DNA of 13,606 bases from DAOUET01 sp034430155 (GTDB lineage: Bacteria > Chloroflexota > Anaerolineae > Anaerolineales > UBA4823): assembly GCA_034430155.1 (NCBI GenBank), contig DAOUET010000041.1, positions 1-13,606 on the forward strand. Direction: 5' to 3'. How positions within the stretch are numbered: position 1 is the stretch's first letter; every line of letters starts with the position of its first letter. The notes under the pieces are model-generated. The model searched no databases, was not told where the DNA came from, and saw only the letters and a list, made by a program, of their open reading frames with translations. The translations under genes and the position numbers were made by a program. This document shows positions 1-7,169 of the stretch, in pieces.

Positions 1-2
1 TC

Positions 3-290
3 AGCACGCCAGACCCGTACACCACCGAACCGGTACCGGCTTCAGATTGGTTCCTGTTGAGTCTATGGGGGGTGGCCATCCTGGGATTACTGGTTGCCTG
101 GCGATGGGAACTCCTGGGTGGGATCATCACCATAGCAACTATGTTCATCCGTGAACTGGCCTGGGTTGTGCTTAGAGGCCCCTGGTTGGTGAACTTTCTG
201 ATCGTTTGGTTGTTGGTGGTGCCACCGGCGATCCTGTTCCTGGTTGCCTGGAAAATAGAGAGAAAGGCCAGGGAAGGGGTTGCAGGTTAG
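3..290 (+). CDS. C-terminal part of a small integral membrane protein (5' end outside window)
   Basis: The reading frame is open from the left edge to TAG at 288-290, so the start lies upstream or near the edge; an internal TTG at 57 is possible but has no good ribosome binding site. About 95 residues are visible. They form about three hydrophobic segments: FLLSLWGVAILGLLVAW, then GGIITIATMFIRELAWVVL, then WLVNFLIVWLLVVPPAILFL. The protein ends in a short basic tail (KIERKAREGVAG), which suggests a cytoplasmic C-terminus. The WRWELLGGIITI style resembles a small uncharacterised membrane family common in Chloroflexota (possibly the one catalogued as DUF7670), but that match is from memory only. 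No catalytic motif is visible. Tandem hairpins lie about 45-90 bases downstream and may end its transcript. Confidence 0.6.
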   Translation, partial: STPDPYTTEPVPASDWFLLSLWGVAILGLLVAWRWELLGGIITIATMFIRELAWVVLRGPWLVNFLIVWLLVVPPAILFLVAWKIERKAREGVAG

Positions 291-760
291 TTCTAAGGCA
301 GTGGCAGATAAATCTGGGCCATCAAGCGCGCAAAACCTGGCCTGTGCCAGGTTCTGAATCCGCCGAAGGGCGGATTTTGGGTTCTTGTCCCAGTGACTTC
401 AGCCGCCTGGTGCCCCCTCACCTGACCTCTCCCCAGAAGAGAGAAATTTCAGCTTCGAAAATTGACCAATGGTGGTAAATTCGCAGTCCCTATCAAACGT
501 TTATAACTGGCATACTATTTGCAACCTCCAAAATACACCATTCGGTATTCACCGAGAAAGGATTACATTCTCTACTAATTTGGAGTAGCAACCCTCACAG
601 GGATGGTCGATCTGGTCCATTTCTATCCTCCGCCATTAATCCAATGAAAGCCGGGGATTCAATCCTTTCAATATTGGAAACTTTTGTTAAATATTATGTT
701 ATATAATTTGATCAGGTGTAATCCAATTCCTTAATTTATCCATAGGAGGGACAGGGCTCG
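291..760. other. Gene-free interval of 470 bases
   Basis: No convincing coding region was seen. The first part holds the two hairpins at 334-378. A small hairpin CGGT-attc-ACCG follows near 545-556. The last 100 bases are AT-rich and lead into the sensor gene, so a promoter for that gene probably lies here. A -10-like TATAAT is at 702-707, but no -35 element at normal spacing was recognised; TTGTTA at 684-689 is only 12 bases upstream. Confidence 0.5.
334..378 (+). terminator. Tandem hairpins, possible terminator of the upstream gene
   Basis: Two perfect 8-bp stems lie in series. The first is AACCTGGC (334-341), loop CTGT, GCCAGGTT (346-353). The second is AATCCGCC (357-364), loop GAAG, GGCGGATT (369-376), running into a short T stretch (375-378). 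The second has the shape of a rho-independent terminator for the gene ending at 290, but four T residues followed by GGG is a weak tail. The tandem arrangement could also be an intergenic repeat. Confidence 0.45.
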
Positions 761-3523
761 TTGAGATTTGCCCTAGGAAGTTTACGCTTTCGTCTGATCC
801 TTATTGTTCTCCTGGCAGTCCTCCCATTATTGGGGCTAATACTTTACACCGACTTTCAAGGACGCCAGAATGCCAAAGTGGGAGCACAGGAAGATGCACT
901 ACGCCTGGTCCGAATTACGTCTGTTGAACAAGCGCAGTTGATCAGCAGCGCGCAACAATTCCTCATCGCACTAACTCAAATTCCCACAATACGGAATGGC
1001 GATTCGGTAGAATGCCAAAACTTAATAGCTGATTTGTTGGCCCAATACCCGTTCTATAGTGGGTTTACAGTAGCAACCCCGGATGGGGACGTAATTTGCA
1101 GCGCTCCCCCGGTTACCGAACCCGTTAACTTTGCTGACCGGCCCTGGTTCCAGCAAATACTTGAAACCCATAACTTTATCCTTAGTGAGTACCTGATTGA
1201 TCGTGTCAGCGCTAAAAGCGTTATCGTCCTAGCTTACCCCGTTCTCAACACCTCCCAAAACCTACAAACAATCGTAGCCATAGGAATTGATTTGTCTTGG
1301 ATCGACCAATTGATTTCCGAGGCAGAATTACCCGCGGATTCTACCTACACCGTGATAGACCTCAAGGGCACAATCCTGGCCCGTTACCCTGATCCAGAGA
1401 AGTGGGTGGGACAACCCGCCTCAGAGGTCTCTATCGTCGACGAGATCCTCACCAAAGGAGAACAGGGCACTATAGAAGCTGCGGGCGTAGACGGCGTCCA
1501 GCGACTATACGCTTTCGCCCCTTTAACCGGTGATCCAATACCCAACGCATACGTCTTTATAGGCATCCCCAAAGCAGTAGCCTATGCCGAAGCCAACCGG
1601 GTTTTAGGTATCAACCTGGTAGGATTGGGACTAATCGCAGGGGTGGCACTTGCTGCTGCATGGTATGTCAGCAACACCTTCATATTGAGCCATGTGAGCG
1701 CCCTGGCGAGGGCTACCAGGCAATTGCAAGCCGGCGACTTAAGTGCACGCACAGGATCACCTTATGGCGTAGGGGAACTCAGCCAACTGAGTAAGGCTTT
1801 CGACCAAATGGCTGAGACGCTTCAACTTCACGATGCTGAAGTAAGGCGAGCAGAGGCGGCGCTTCGCAAATCCAACCGGGCGTTAAAAGTAATTTCCGCC
1901 TGCAACCAGGCTCTGATAATAGCCGAAGAAGAATCCAATTTACTCCTTGATATATGCCAGCTCATCTTAGGAGTAGGGGGGTACCATTTAGCCTGGGTAG
2001 GTTTTGCAGAACAGGACCAAGAGAAGACCGTACGTCCAGCAGCCCAGGCAGGGTATGAGGAAGGCTATTTAGATACCCTCGAAATTTCCTGGGCTGACAC
2101 CGAAAGAGGGCAGGGTCCTACGAGCACCGCCATTCGGACCGGCCAACCCGTGGTTGCCAGGGATATCTTGACTGATCCCAGCTTTGCCCCCTGGCGCACC
2201 GAGGCCCTCAAGCGCGGCTACACTTCATCGATTGCCCTTCCTCTGATCGCGAACACACAGATTCTGGGGGCATTAAACATCCATGCAGGAGAGGTGGATG
2301 CTTTCGATCCCGAGGAAGTGAAGTTGCTGGAGGATTTGGCCAACGATCTGGCATACGGCATCCTAACCCTGCGAACGCGCTCGCAAAATCGACAAGCCCA
2401 GGAGAAAATCCAACGCCAATTGAAAAATATGGCTGCTTTACGAAACATTGACATGGCAATCACTGGCAGCCTCGACCTTCGCGTCACCTTAAATGTCCTG
2501 CTAGATCAAGTTACCGAAACACTCAAGGTAGAGGCCGCATGTATTCTGCTGCTTAACCCTCACACACAGGTGCTCGAATTTACAGTTGGTAGAGGTTTCC
2601 GCACTCAAACCCTGCAATACACTTCCCTGCGGCTTGGGGAGAGCTACGCTGGCCAGGCGGCGCTCGAACGTCGCATCGTTAATATTCTAAATCTCCCCGA
2701 AACTGAGAACGGTTTTCAACGATCGTCTCTATTTGTCAGCGAGGAATTTGTCACCTATTTTGCAGTGCCCCTTGTCGCCAAGGGTAATGTCAAGTGCGTT
2801 CTGGAAATCTTTCACCGCACTTACTTCGAACCCGACCAGGAGTGGTCGGACTTTCTGGAATCCCTGGCAATGCAGGCAGCTATCGCAATCGATAACGCCG
2901 CCCTATTCGATAACCTGCAACATTCCAACGTCGAGCTGAGGATGGCCTATGACACCACTCTGGAAGGCTGGTCTCGTGCCCTTGACATGCGCGACAAAGA
3001 GACTGAAGGTCATTCCAAACGGGTCACCGAGATGACTCTGCTTTTGGCGCGTGCCTTAGGTATAAATGAGGCCGATCTGGTGAACATTCGTCGAGGTGCT
3101 ATGCTCCACGACATGGGTAAGATGGGTATCCCTGATTACATTTTACTCAAGCCAGGACCACTCACCGATGAGGAATGGGAAATCATGCACCGCCATCCAA
3201 CCCTTGCCTTTGAGATGCTCTCACCAATTGCCTACCTGCGCCCAGCCTTGGATATTCCTTATTGCCATCATGAGAAGTGGGATGGCTCTGGCTACCCACG
3301 TGGGTTAAAAGGCGAACAAATTCCAATTGCGGCGCGCATCTTCGCGTTAGTTGATGTTTGGGATGCACTGCGCTCTGAGCGACCGTATCGCCCGGCATGG
3401 TCGGATGATAAAGCTAAAGCCCACATCAAAGACCAGGCAGGCAAACATTTTGACCCCCAGGTGGTTGAGGTTTTCCTCCGTACGTTGGAGCAGGATCGAG
3501 GTACTAAGCAAGGTAACCAATGA
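761..3523 (+). CDS. Membrane sensor c-di-GMP phosphodiesterase (Cache-HAMP-GAF-GAF-HD-GYP)
   Basis: A 920-residue signalling protein. The order is: TM1 (about 11-29); extracytoplasmic cache-type ligand domain (about 33-275, with FADRPWFQ at 124-131); TM2 (about 282-304); HAMP (about 303-356); a helical linker; GAF1 (about 380-535); GAF2 (about 560-715); HD-GYP (about 735-910). The HD-GYP domain keeps its expected residues: GHS near 755-757, HD at 783-784 in LHDMGK, HRHP near 810, HHE at 836-838, and DGSGYP at 841-846. It is therefore predicted to hydrolyse cyclic di-GMP in the cytoplasm in response to a periplasmic small molecule and cofactor or nucleotide sensing by the GAF domains. The TTG start at 761 is chosen for AGGAGG at 744-749. 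No PAS, kinase or receiver domain is present. Activity is inferred from intact motifs. The gene stands alone, followed by a decayed sensor remnant. Confidence 0.93.
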   Translation: MRFALGSLRFRLILIVLLAVLPLLGLILYTDFQGRQNAKVGAQEDALRLVRITSVEQAQLISSAQQFLIALTQIPTIRNGDSVECQNLIADLLAQYPFYSGFTVATPDGDVICSAPPVTEPVNFADRPWFQQILETHNFILSEYLIDRVSAKSVIVLAYPVLNTSQNLQTIVAIGIDLSWIDQLISEAELPADSTYTVIDLKGTILARYPDPEKWVGQPASEVSIVDEILTKGEQGTIEAAGVDGVQRLYAFAPLTGDPIPNAYVFIGIPKAVAYAEANRVLGINLVGLGLIAGVALAAAWYVSNTFILSHVSALARATRQLQAGDLSARTGSPYGVGELSQLSKAFDQMAETLQLHDAEVRRAEAALRKSNRALKVISACNQALIIAEEESNLLLDICQLILGVGGYHLAWVGFAEQDQEKTVRPAAQAGYEEGYLDTLEISWADTERGQGPTSTAIRTGQPVVARDILTDPSFAPWRTEALKRGYTSSIALPLIANTQILGALNIHAGEVDAFDPEEVKLLEDLANDLAYGILTLRTRSQNRQAQEKIQRQLKNMAALRNIDMAITGSLDLRVTLNVLLDQVTETLKVEAACILLLNPHTQVLEFTVGRGFRTQTLQYTSLRLGESYAGQAALERRIVNILNLPETENGFQRSSLFVSEEFVTYFAVPLVAKGNVKCVLEIFHRTYFEPDQEWSDFLESLAMQAAIAIDNAALFDNLQHSNVELRMAYDTTLEGWSRALDMRDKETEGHSKRVTEMTLLLARALGINEADLVNIRRGAMLHDMGKMGIPDYILLKPGPLTDEEWEIMHRHPTLAFEMLSPIAYLRPALDIPYCHHEKWDGSGYPRGLKGEQIPIAARIFALVDVWDALRSERPYRPAWSDDKAKAHIKDQAGKHFDPQVVEVFLRTLEQDRGTKQGNQ

Positions 3524-4244
3524 AGCTGAAAACCACCAATGTCCTGCCGGTCACGCCCAATTACATGTCGGCAGGCCAGTTGAAACCGTGCGGTTCTATG
3601 CAGATAAATCATGGATTGTTCAAGGGGTAGGCTTCGTGTTAACCTCCGCTTGTCTGGATCTCGCGGAGGGTAAAGGCTGCGACCCAATCTGGCTGGACCT
3701 CTGGAAAAAACTCGCGGGCGGGTGGTGGGGGTGCTGGCCGGACGGCTCAGTCTGGGAGGATATGAACGCCATCGTCCAGCGCCGCACCGACCAGCGCAAG
3801 ACCGACAACGCCTATCTGGTGAACACCTCCAACCTGTTCGTCACCCAGCCACGGCTCCTCCATGACCCGGCCGTTCTGCAGCGCATTGTGCACACCAAGG
3901 CCATCAACCTCTGCCTGGCGGGCGGGAACGGAATCATCTCAACCAACGACTTTCGCGGCGATCCGGTCCTAACCTCCTTCCGCTGGCTCCCGGAGCAGAA
4001 GATGTCCCTGATTGTCAAACTGGACCAGGCCGAGACCTTCGCCCCGATTGAGGATTTCCGCCGCCTGATCCAGCTTATCGGGGGGATCACCTTGCATACA
4101 GCGATGGCGCTGGAATACGGCCTTGCCCGCCCAAACACCCCCCATCCTCCTACCAACTGCGTAAGTCCTAAATCAATTAATAGACACCATATCATAAAGA
4201 AAAGTCACAATTTTGCCGAAAACTTTATGCTGCTGGAGGTCTAA
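3524..4244 (+). pseudogene. Remnant of a cache-domain sensor (end of cache domain and following membrane segment)
   Basis: The frame carrying recognisable sequence (same frame as 3762, stop at 4242-4244) overlaps the 3' end of the HD-GYP gene in a different frame, so no proper start exists. From about 3762 to 4140 the translation reads like the membrane-proximal end of a dCache sensor. It holds AYLVNTSNLFVTQPRLL, then HDPAVLQRIVHTKAINLCL, then FRWLPEQKMSLIVKLDQAET. A degraded hydrophobic stretch follows (LIQLIGGITLHTAMALEYGLA). No HAMP or output domain follows, and the tail from 4140 becomes AT-rich and unrelated. The part from 3524 to 3760 is not recognised. I read this as an internal fragment of a sensor histidine kinase or cyclase-type protein left after deletion. 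The family identification comes from remembered consensus. Confidence 0.55.
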
Positions 4245-4463
4245 TGTTTATGGCTGGCAACTAGCGCTTACACAATTAAATCAAGACCTGATTTGTCAAG
4301 GGTCGATGTAGCGGCCAGGGGTATGCAGCGTGAATTGCCAATAAAGCTGTTAGATAGGGGCGGTGGGCTTGCCTATGATGATCCTCCCCCCTGCGCTTTA
4401 TATTAAAGCCATTGGGTGACACCTCTGTCTGACCATCGGAATATTCACTTGGGGAGAAAAAAA
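4140..4463. other. Gene-free interval ending in an attC-like site
   Basis: After the sensor remnant the sequence turns AT-rich (4150-4300) with no supported gene. From 4335 it holds an attC-like element described separately. The leader of the truncated methyltransferase gene follows to 4463. Confidence 0.5.
4335..4417 (+). other. Partial or degenerate attC-like site (3' half) upstream of the methyltransferase cassette
   Basis: The 38-base segment 4335-4372 matches the central part of the caspase cassette attC (6138-6175) at 36 of 38 positions. Both continue to a related end: AAAGCC then ATTGGGT (4411-4417) here, GAAGCC then GTTAGAA there. ATTGGGT would be an R' box with the conserved G before the cut changed to A. 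I could not find a convincing R'' or L'' arm upstream in 4240-4330, so only the 3' half is claimed. Confidence 0.5.
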
Positions 4464-4906
4464 TTGGCACATTTGTACAAGTCAAATTGGATTGCGAAAA
4501 CATACGCCTGGCTTACTGAGCGATTATACAGTTACCTGGCCTGGGTTTACGATCCTTTGAGTTGGTTGGTGAGTGGGGGAAAATGGGCCACCTGGCGGGT
4601 GGAAGCCCTTGACCACCTTGCTGGCAAGCAAGTGCTAGAACTCGGCTTCGGTACCGGGGAATTACCGATTCCGCTTCATCGCCGTGGGTTAGCAGTTTAT
4701 GGATTGGAACGATCTCAAGCCATGCACAAAGTCACTGCCTGCAAATAGCGTCATAAGATGAAAAATATTCTTACAAACAGGTGCCGAACAACCCCACGTT
4801 AACCGGACTCGCCTTCGGCTCTGGTATGCGACGCGATTTTTGCAAGAATCCCGCTATAATGAAATAGGCGAGTCCTGCAAGAGTCGGCGAGCCGGTTACG
4901 CCAAGG
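4412..4906 (+). mobile_element. Gene cassette carrying a truncated methyltransferase gene
   Basis: The proposed cassette runs from the cut in the degenerate R' box (A/TTGGGT, 4411/4412) to the G of GTTGGGC at 4906. It holds one + strand gene and an attC. Its first bases TTGGGTGAC are only imperfectly complementary to its R'' region GTGCCGAAC (4781-4789), so the left boundary is less certain than for the next two cassettes. Confidence 0.5.
4464..4748 (+). pseudogene. Truncated class I SAM-dependent methyltransferase (N-terminal 94 residues)
   Basis: A TTG start at 4464 is preferred, since GGGGAG at 4451-4456 lies 7 bases upstream; a GTG at 4416 in the same frame sits inside the attC-like site. 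The product is about 94 residues. An N-terminal part (LYSYLAWVYDPLSWLVSGGKW) is typical of small class I methyltransferases that precede the Rossmann fold. The SAM-binding motif I follows as VLELGFGTGELPIPL, then GLAVYGLERSQAMHK with the acidic residue after strand 2. It then stops at TAG 4746-4748. Intact relatives are roughly 200 residues, so the substrate-binding half of the fold is missing. Only about 35 bases separate the stop from the proposed attC R'' arm. The fragment is unlikely to be active; I infer 3' loss before or during cassette formation. Confidence 0.7.
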
Positions 4907-4912
4907 TTGGGC
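4783..4912 (+). other. attC recombination site of the methyltransferase cassette
   Basis: R'' GCCGAAC (4783-4789; one mismatch to RYYYAAC). L'' AACCGGACTCGCC (4801-4813). L' GGCGAGCCGGTT (4886-4897). R' GTTGGGC (4906-4912; fits GTTRRRY). L'' and L' are complementary over 12 bp with one extra A (4807) in L'', the expected place for an attC extrahelical base. An alternative inner stem GGACTCGCC (4805-4813) / GGCGAGTCC (4867-4875) is also perfect. About 130 bases, at the long end for attC. Confidence 0.75.
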
Positions 4913-6214
4913 CGATAAATGTTCGTAAGAATAAAACAGTATGTCACCAAGAGATAGGTATGCACCGCAAGACCTGATAGAGGAGATAAGAAAGAATATC
5001 TCTCGAACTTATGTTTTTGCCGTTGCAGTTTCTGATTATGACCATTTGCCATATCTTGGCGGGCCTACACAAGATTTAGAGCTAGTGAGAAATATATTTG
5101 CGAAAAACCCATCGGCAAGTATCTATCAGGCAAGATACGTTTCCTTGTTAAATCCAACAGTAGAAGTATTTAGAGAAACCATCTTAAATTTCTCTTTGGC
5201 GCGCTCTGCGCGTGGTGATATTCTTATTCTTTATTTTTCTGGGCATGGAGCTGTTTTAGGGAATAACAGTTTTGGTTTTTGCTTGAGAGATACTGCTGTA
5301 AAGCCAGATGGACATGGAATACTCCCGCTCAGTATTGTAAGTTTTATTGATGTTGTTCAAACTCTGTCTTCGGTAGATGTATTTCCTGTTTTCATTATTG
5401 ATACATGTTTTAGTGGAGCAACTGCACCACAAGGTATCAACACAGTAACAGCAGTAATGCAGGATTCTCTTCAGACACATTTGGCAGGCTCTTATGCTTT
5501 GTTGGCATCAAGCAGCGCTGATACATTATCTTTTGACAGTGCTTTTGGTGGAGTATTTACAAGAGCACTTCATTCTATTCTGGTAAATGGTTTTAGTGAT
5601 GACACAGGAAAACACTTACCTTTTATTACATTGGATAATTTAGAAATGCCCCTGCAAGACCGTTTAACACAAAATGGACATCCGTTATCTCGATTTCATG
5701 TTGGACCTGGCTTACCGAGAATTCCCATCGCAAAGAACTCAAAGTTTCGACCAGATACAGAATCATTTGTGCCTTATATGAAACGAATAATTGAATACAT
5801 CTGGAACGATGGAAATCCTCGCGAAATACAAATCCAAGAATTACTAAATAGAGTAGGGGCTGGAGCATATGGGAATCACTCAAAATTAAGCCGCGTTCAT
5901 TGGGAGCTGCTTGAAGATGGAGCTAACAATTCTACGAGAAGATTAACCGAACGCGGTAAGTTGTTTGCTCAAGGAGAGCTAAGAATTCCAAAGCAAATAA
6001 TTAGAGATTCAGTTTCTTGGGATTGGATACCATCGCCTGAAACTGATTGGGTTCTTATTTCAGAGCTATGATAATAAAAATCGGCCCAACCTGAGTTCGA
6101 GCTGACCTCGCTTTGCCCGGAGGGTACCCGCCGCGATTTGCCAATAAAGTTGTAAGATAGGGGCGGTGGGCTTGCTGTTGATGGAGTGAACCCCGGCGCC
6201 TCACCTCGAAGCCG
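4907..6214 (+). mobile_element. Integron gene cassette carrying a caspase-like protease
   Basis: The left end begins TTGGGCCGAT (4907-4916), directly after the G of the previous site's R' box. The same cassette's R'' region ATCGGCCCAA (6080-6089) is its exact reverse complement. With flanking bases the match extends to 13 bp (4904-4916 against 6080-6092). In integron cassettes the left-end bases come from the cassette's own attC, so this is the expected signature of integrase-mediated insertion. One gene occupies nearly the whole cassette. Confidence 0.78.
4941..6071 (+). CDS. Caspase-like cysteine protease (peptidase C14 type) with C-terminal extension
   Basis: A 376-residue soluble protein. 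The caspase-fold domain spans about residues 20-255: strand YVFAVAVSDY, the catalytic histidine in ILYFSGHG (H102), and the catalytic cysteine in FIIDTCFSGA (C156), followed by YALLASSSADT. Both dyad residues are intact, so protease activity after Arg/Lys or Asp-type residues is plausible. A separate region (about 275-355: YMKRIIEYIWNDG, then LLNRVGAGAYGNHSKLSRV, then TRRLTERGKLFAQGELRIP) looks like a winged-helix or adaptor-like module; its role is unknown. No signal peptide or membrane segment is present. The gene is clearly more AT-rich than its neighbours, supporting transfer. The start at 4941 has only a weak ribosome site. It is the sole gene of its cassette, with no visible sensor or partner. 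Bacterial caspase-like proteins often serve in defence or cell death, which is inference here. Confidence 0.88.
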   Translation: MSPRDRYAPQDLIEEIRKNISRTYVFAVAVSDYDHLPYLGGPTQDLELVRNIFAKNPSASIYQARYVSLLNPTVEVFRETILNFSLARSARGDILILYFSGHGAVLGNNSFGFCLRDTAVKPDGHGILPLSIVSFIDVVQTLSSVDVFPVFIIDTCFSGATAPQGINTVTAVMQDSLQTHLAGSYALLASSSADTLSFDSAFGGVFTRALHSILVNGFSDDTGKHLPFITLDNLEMPLQDRLTQNGHPLSRFHVGPGLPRIPIAKNSKFRPDTESFVPYMKRIIEYIWNDGNPREIQIQELLNRVGAGAYGNHSKLSRVHWELLEDGANNSTRRLTERGKLFAQGELRIPKQIIRDSVSWDWIPSPETDWVLISEL

Positions 6215-6220
6215 TTAGAA
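6084..6220 (+). other. attC recombination site of the caspase cassette
   Basis: R'' GCCCAAC (6084-6090, exact RYYYAAC). L'' TTCGAGCTGA (6096-6105). L' TCACCTCGAA (6201-6210). R' GTTAGAA (6214-6220, of which all but the G belongs to the next cassette). L'' and L' pair at 9 of 10 positions with a C/C mismatch. R'' is perfectly complementary to this cassette's own left end at 4907. The 38-base core 6138-6175 recurs at 4335-4372. About 137 bases. Confidence 0.75.
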
Positions 6221-7163
6221 CGACATGATAGTTTCACGGTCATTGCATACGTCGCGGAAAGAAGACCCATTGATGAAGATTCCGATCGATTTTGTGAGCA
6301 GGGGTTTCAAGATACAGGGTAAGTTCTACCTTGCTGTAGGCGAGTCTACCTTCGCCACTGTACTGTTGCTCCCCGGCTTTCCAGGGAATGAGGACGACGT
6401 GTTAGAACTTGGCCAGAGCATGTCACAATGTGGCATCAATGCATTAACCTTTAATTATCGTGGAACTTATCAAAGTGAAGGGACTCATAGCTTGGGGAGT
6501 ACCCTCGAGGATATCTCGGCTGCAATCGAATATCTCCACCAAGAAGGGGTTATTCGCAAATTCCAGATCGATACAGATAAACTGGTTTTAGGGGGATACA
6601 GCTATGGCGGCGGTATGGCGCTTGCCTATGCGGCCATCCATCCAGAAATCAAGCGGATTTTTTCGATTGCGGGAACCGATCACGGTGAATTCGTGCAGGA
6701 ATACAAACAAACCCCCGCCTTTGCAGAGATGGTTGATGCAATGTTCGAAGAGCTAGAATTTCCAACTGGCCCGGTGCGATTCGTGGGCAAATTAGCAGTT
6801 GAGGAACTCGTTCAAAATCCAGCTCCATATGACCTACGACTAAACGCGACGATCCTTGCCAACCGTGATATTCTGCTCATCGGTGGTTGGAACGACCTAA
6901 ACGTGACTATAGAGCACCATATTCTTCCCTTGTATCGAGCGCTTGTAGAGGCAAATGCACCAAAAGTCCAAATAGCAGCGTTTCAAGATAATCATGCATT
7001 CGAGAGCAGCAGGGAGGAGCTGGCTGCCATAGTAATTCGCTGGGTAAAACCTTCGTAGACTGGCCAAAAAGTATGCGTCGTTCTAACCTGCGTTCGCAGC
7101 CGTCACCCTCGCTCCCGTTGGGCTTCGCGCGGCTTTGCCGGGTGCGGCTCATCCACCGCACCG
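6215..7163 (+). mobile_element. Integron gene cassette carrying an alpha/beta hydrolase
   Basis: The left end TTAGAACGAC (6215-6224) is the exact reverse complement of GTCGTTCTAA (7077-7086) at the start of this cassette's own attC. With the invariant G/C the repeat is 11 bp (6214-6224 against 7077-7087). The sequence differs completely from the caspase cassette's terminal repeat, so these are cassette-specific ends, not transposon ends. It carries one + strand gene plus one attC. Confidence 0.78.
6273..7058 (+). CDS. Alpha/beta hydrolase (serine hydrolase/esterase-like)
   Basis: 261 residues from ATG 6273, preferred because GGAAAGAAG (6256-6264) lies about 8 bases upstream. An in-frame ATG at 6225 starts directly at the cassette boundary with no ribosome site and adds 16 poorly conserved residues. 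Features of the alpha/beta fold: LLLPGFPGNEDD (oxyanion region), NYRGTYQSEG, nucleophile elbow GYSYGGG with Ser at about residue 110, a likely acid Asp at about 208 (IGGWNDLN), and His at about 241 (FQDNHAFE). The catalytic triad is therefore complete. The protein looks cytoplasmic, with no signal peptide. The substrate cannot be told; it resembles small acyl-ester hydrolases of the dienelactone-hydrolase/BAAT-like type. It fills its cassette, and expression would depend on an upstream promoter or read-through. Confidence 0.87.
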   Translation: MKIPIDFVSRGFKIQGKFYLAVGESTFATVLLLPGFPGNEDDVLELGQSMSQCGINALTFNYRGTYQSEGTHSLGSTLEDISAAIEYLHQEGVIRKFQIDTDKLVLGGYSYGGGMALAYAAIHPEIKRIFSIAGTDHGEFVQEYKQTPAFAEMVDAMFEELEFPTGPVRFVGKLAVEELVQNPAPYDLRLNATILANRDILLIGGWNDLNVTIEHHILPLYRALVEANAPKVQIAAFQDNHAFESSREELAAIVIRWVKPS

Positions 7164-7169
7164 TTGGGC
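7081..7169 (+). other. attC recombination site of the alpha/beta hydrolase cassette
   Basis: R'' TTCTAAC (7081-7087). L'' AGCCGTCACCC (7098-7108). L' GGGTGCGGCT (7140-7149). R' GTTGGGC (7163-7169). L'' and L' are complementary over 10 bp with a single extra T (7103) in L'', again on the expected arm. A second GTTGGGC at 7117-7123 sits inside the site, but the L''/L' pairing supports the longer end. About 89 bases. Confidence 0.72.

Noticed and set aside
206..478. 90-residue + strand frame after the first gene
   Set aside because: It overlaps the membrane protein gene in another frame, passes through both hairpins and has no recognisable domain.
3520..3630. A 36-residue frame whose ATG overlaps the HD-GYP stop codon (ATGA)
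   Set aside because: No family resemblance and a location at the start of decayed sequence; coupling by overlap alone is not enough.
3351..4244. A single 297-residue protein
   Set aside because: Its first 58 codons overlap the conserved HD-GYP domain in another frame, and only the middle part shows recognisable cache sequence; it is a remnant, not an intact gene.
4276..4503. Minus-strand open frame sharing the peptide AHRPYLT with another minus-strand frame at 6055-6270
   Set aside because: The shared peptide is simply the translation of the repeated attC core (4335-4372 and 6138-6175); neither frame has a ribosome site and both cross cassette boundaries.
4904..6092. Caspase gene flanked by 13-bp inverted repeats as an insertion sequence or MITE-type transposon
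   Set aside because: No transposase is present, the neighbouring unit has a completely different terminal repeat, and the repeats coincide with GTTRRRY/RYYYAAC boxes, so cassette ends explain them better.
7117..7123. An earlier GTTGGGC as the end of the hydrolase attC
   Set aside because: This would give a 43-base site without L''/L' arms; the one-bulge pairing 7098-7108/7140-7149 supports the end at 7163-7169.
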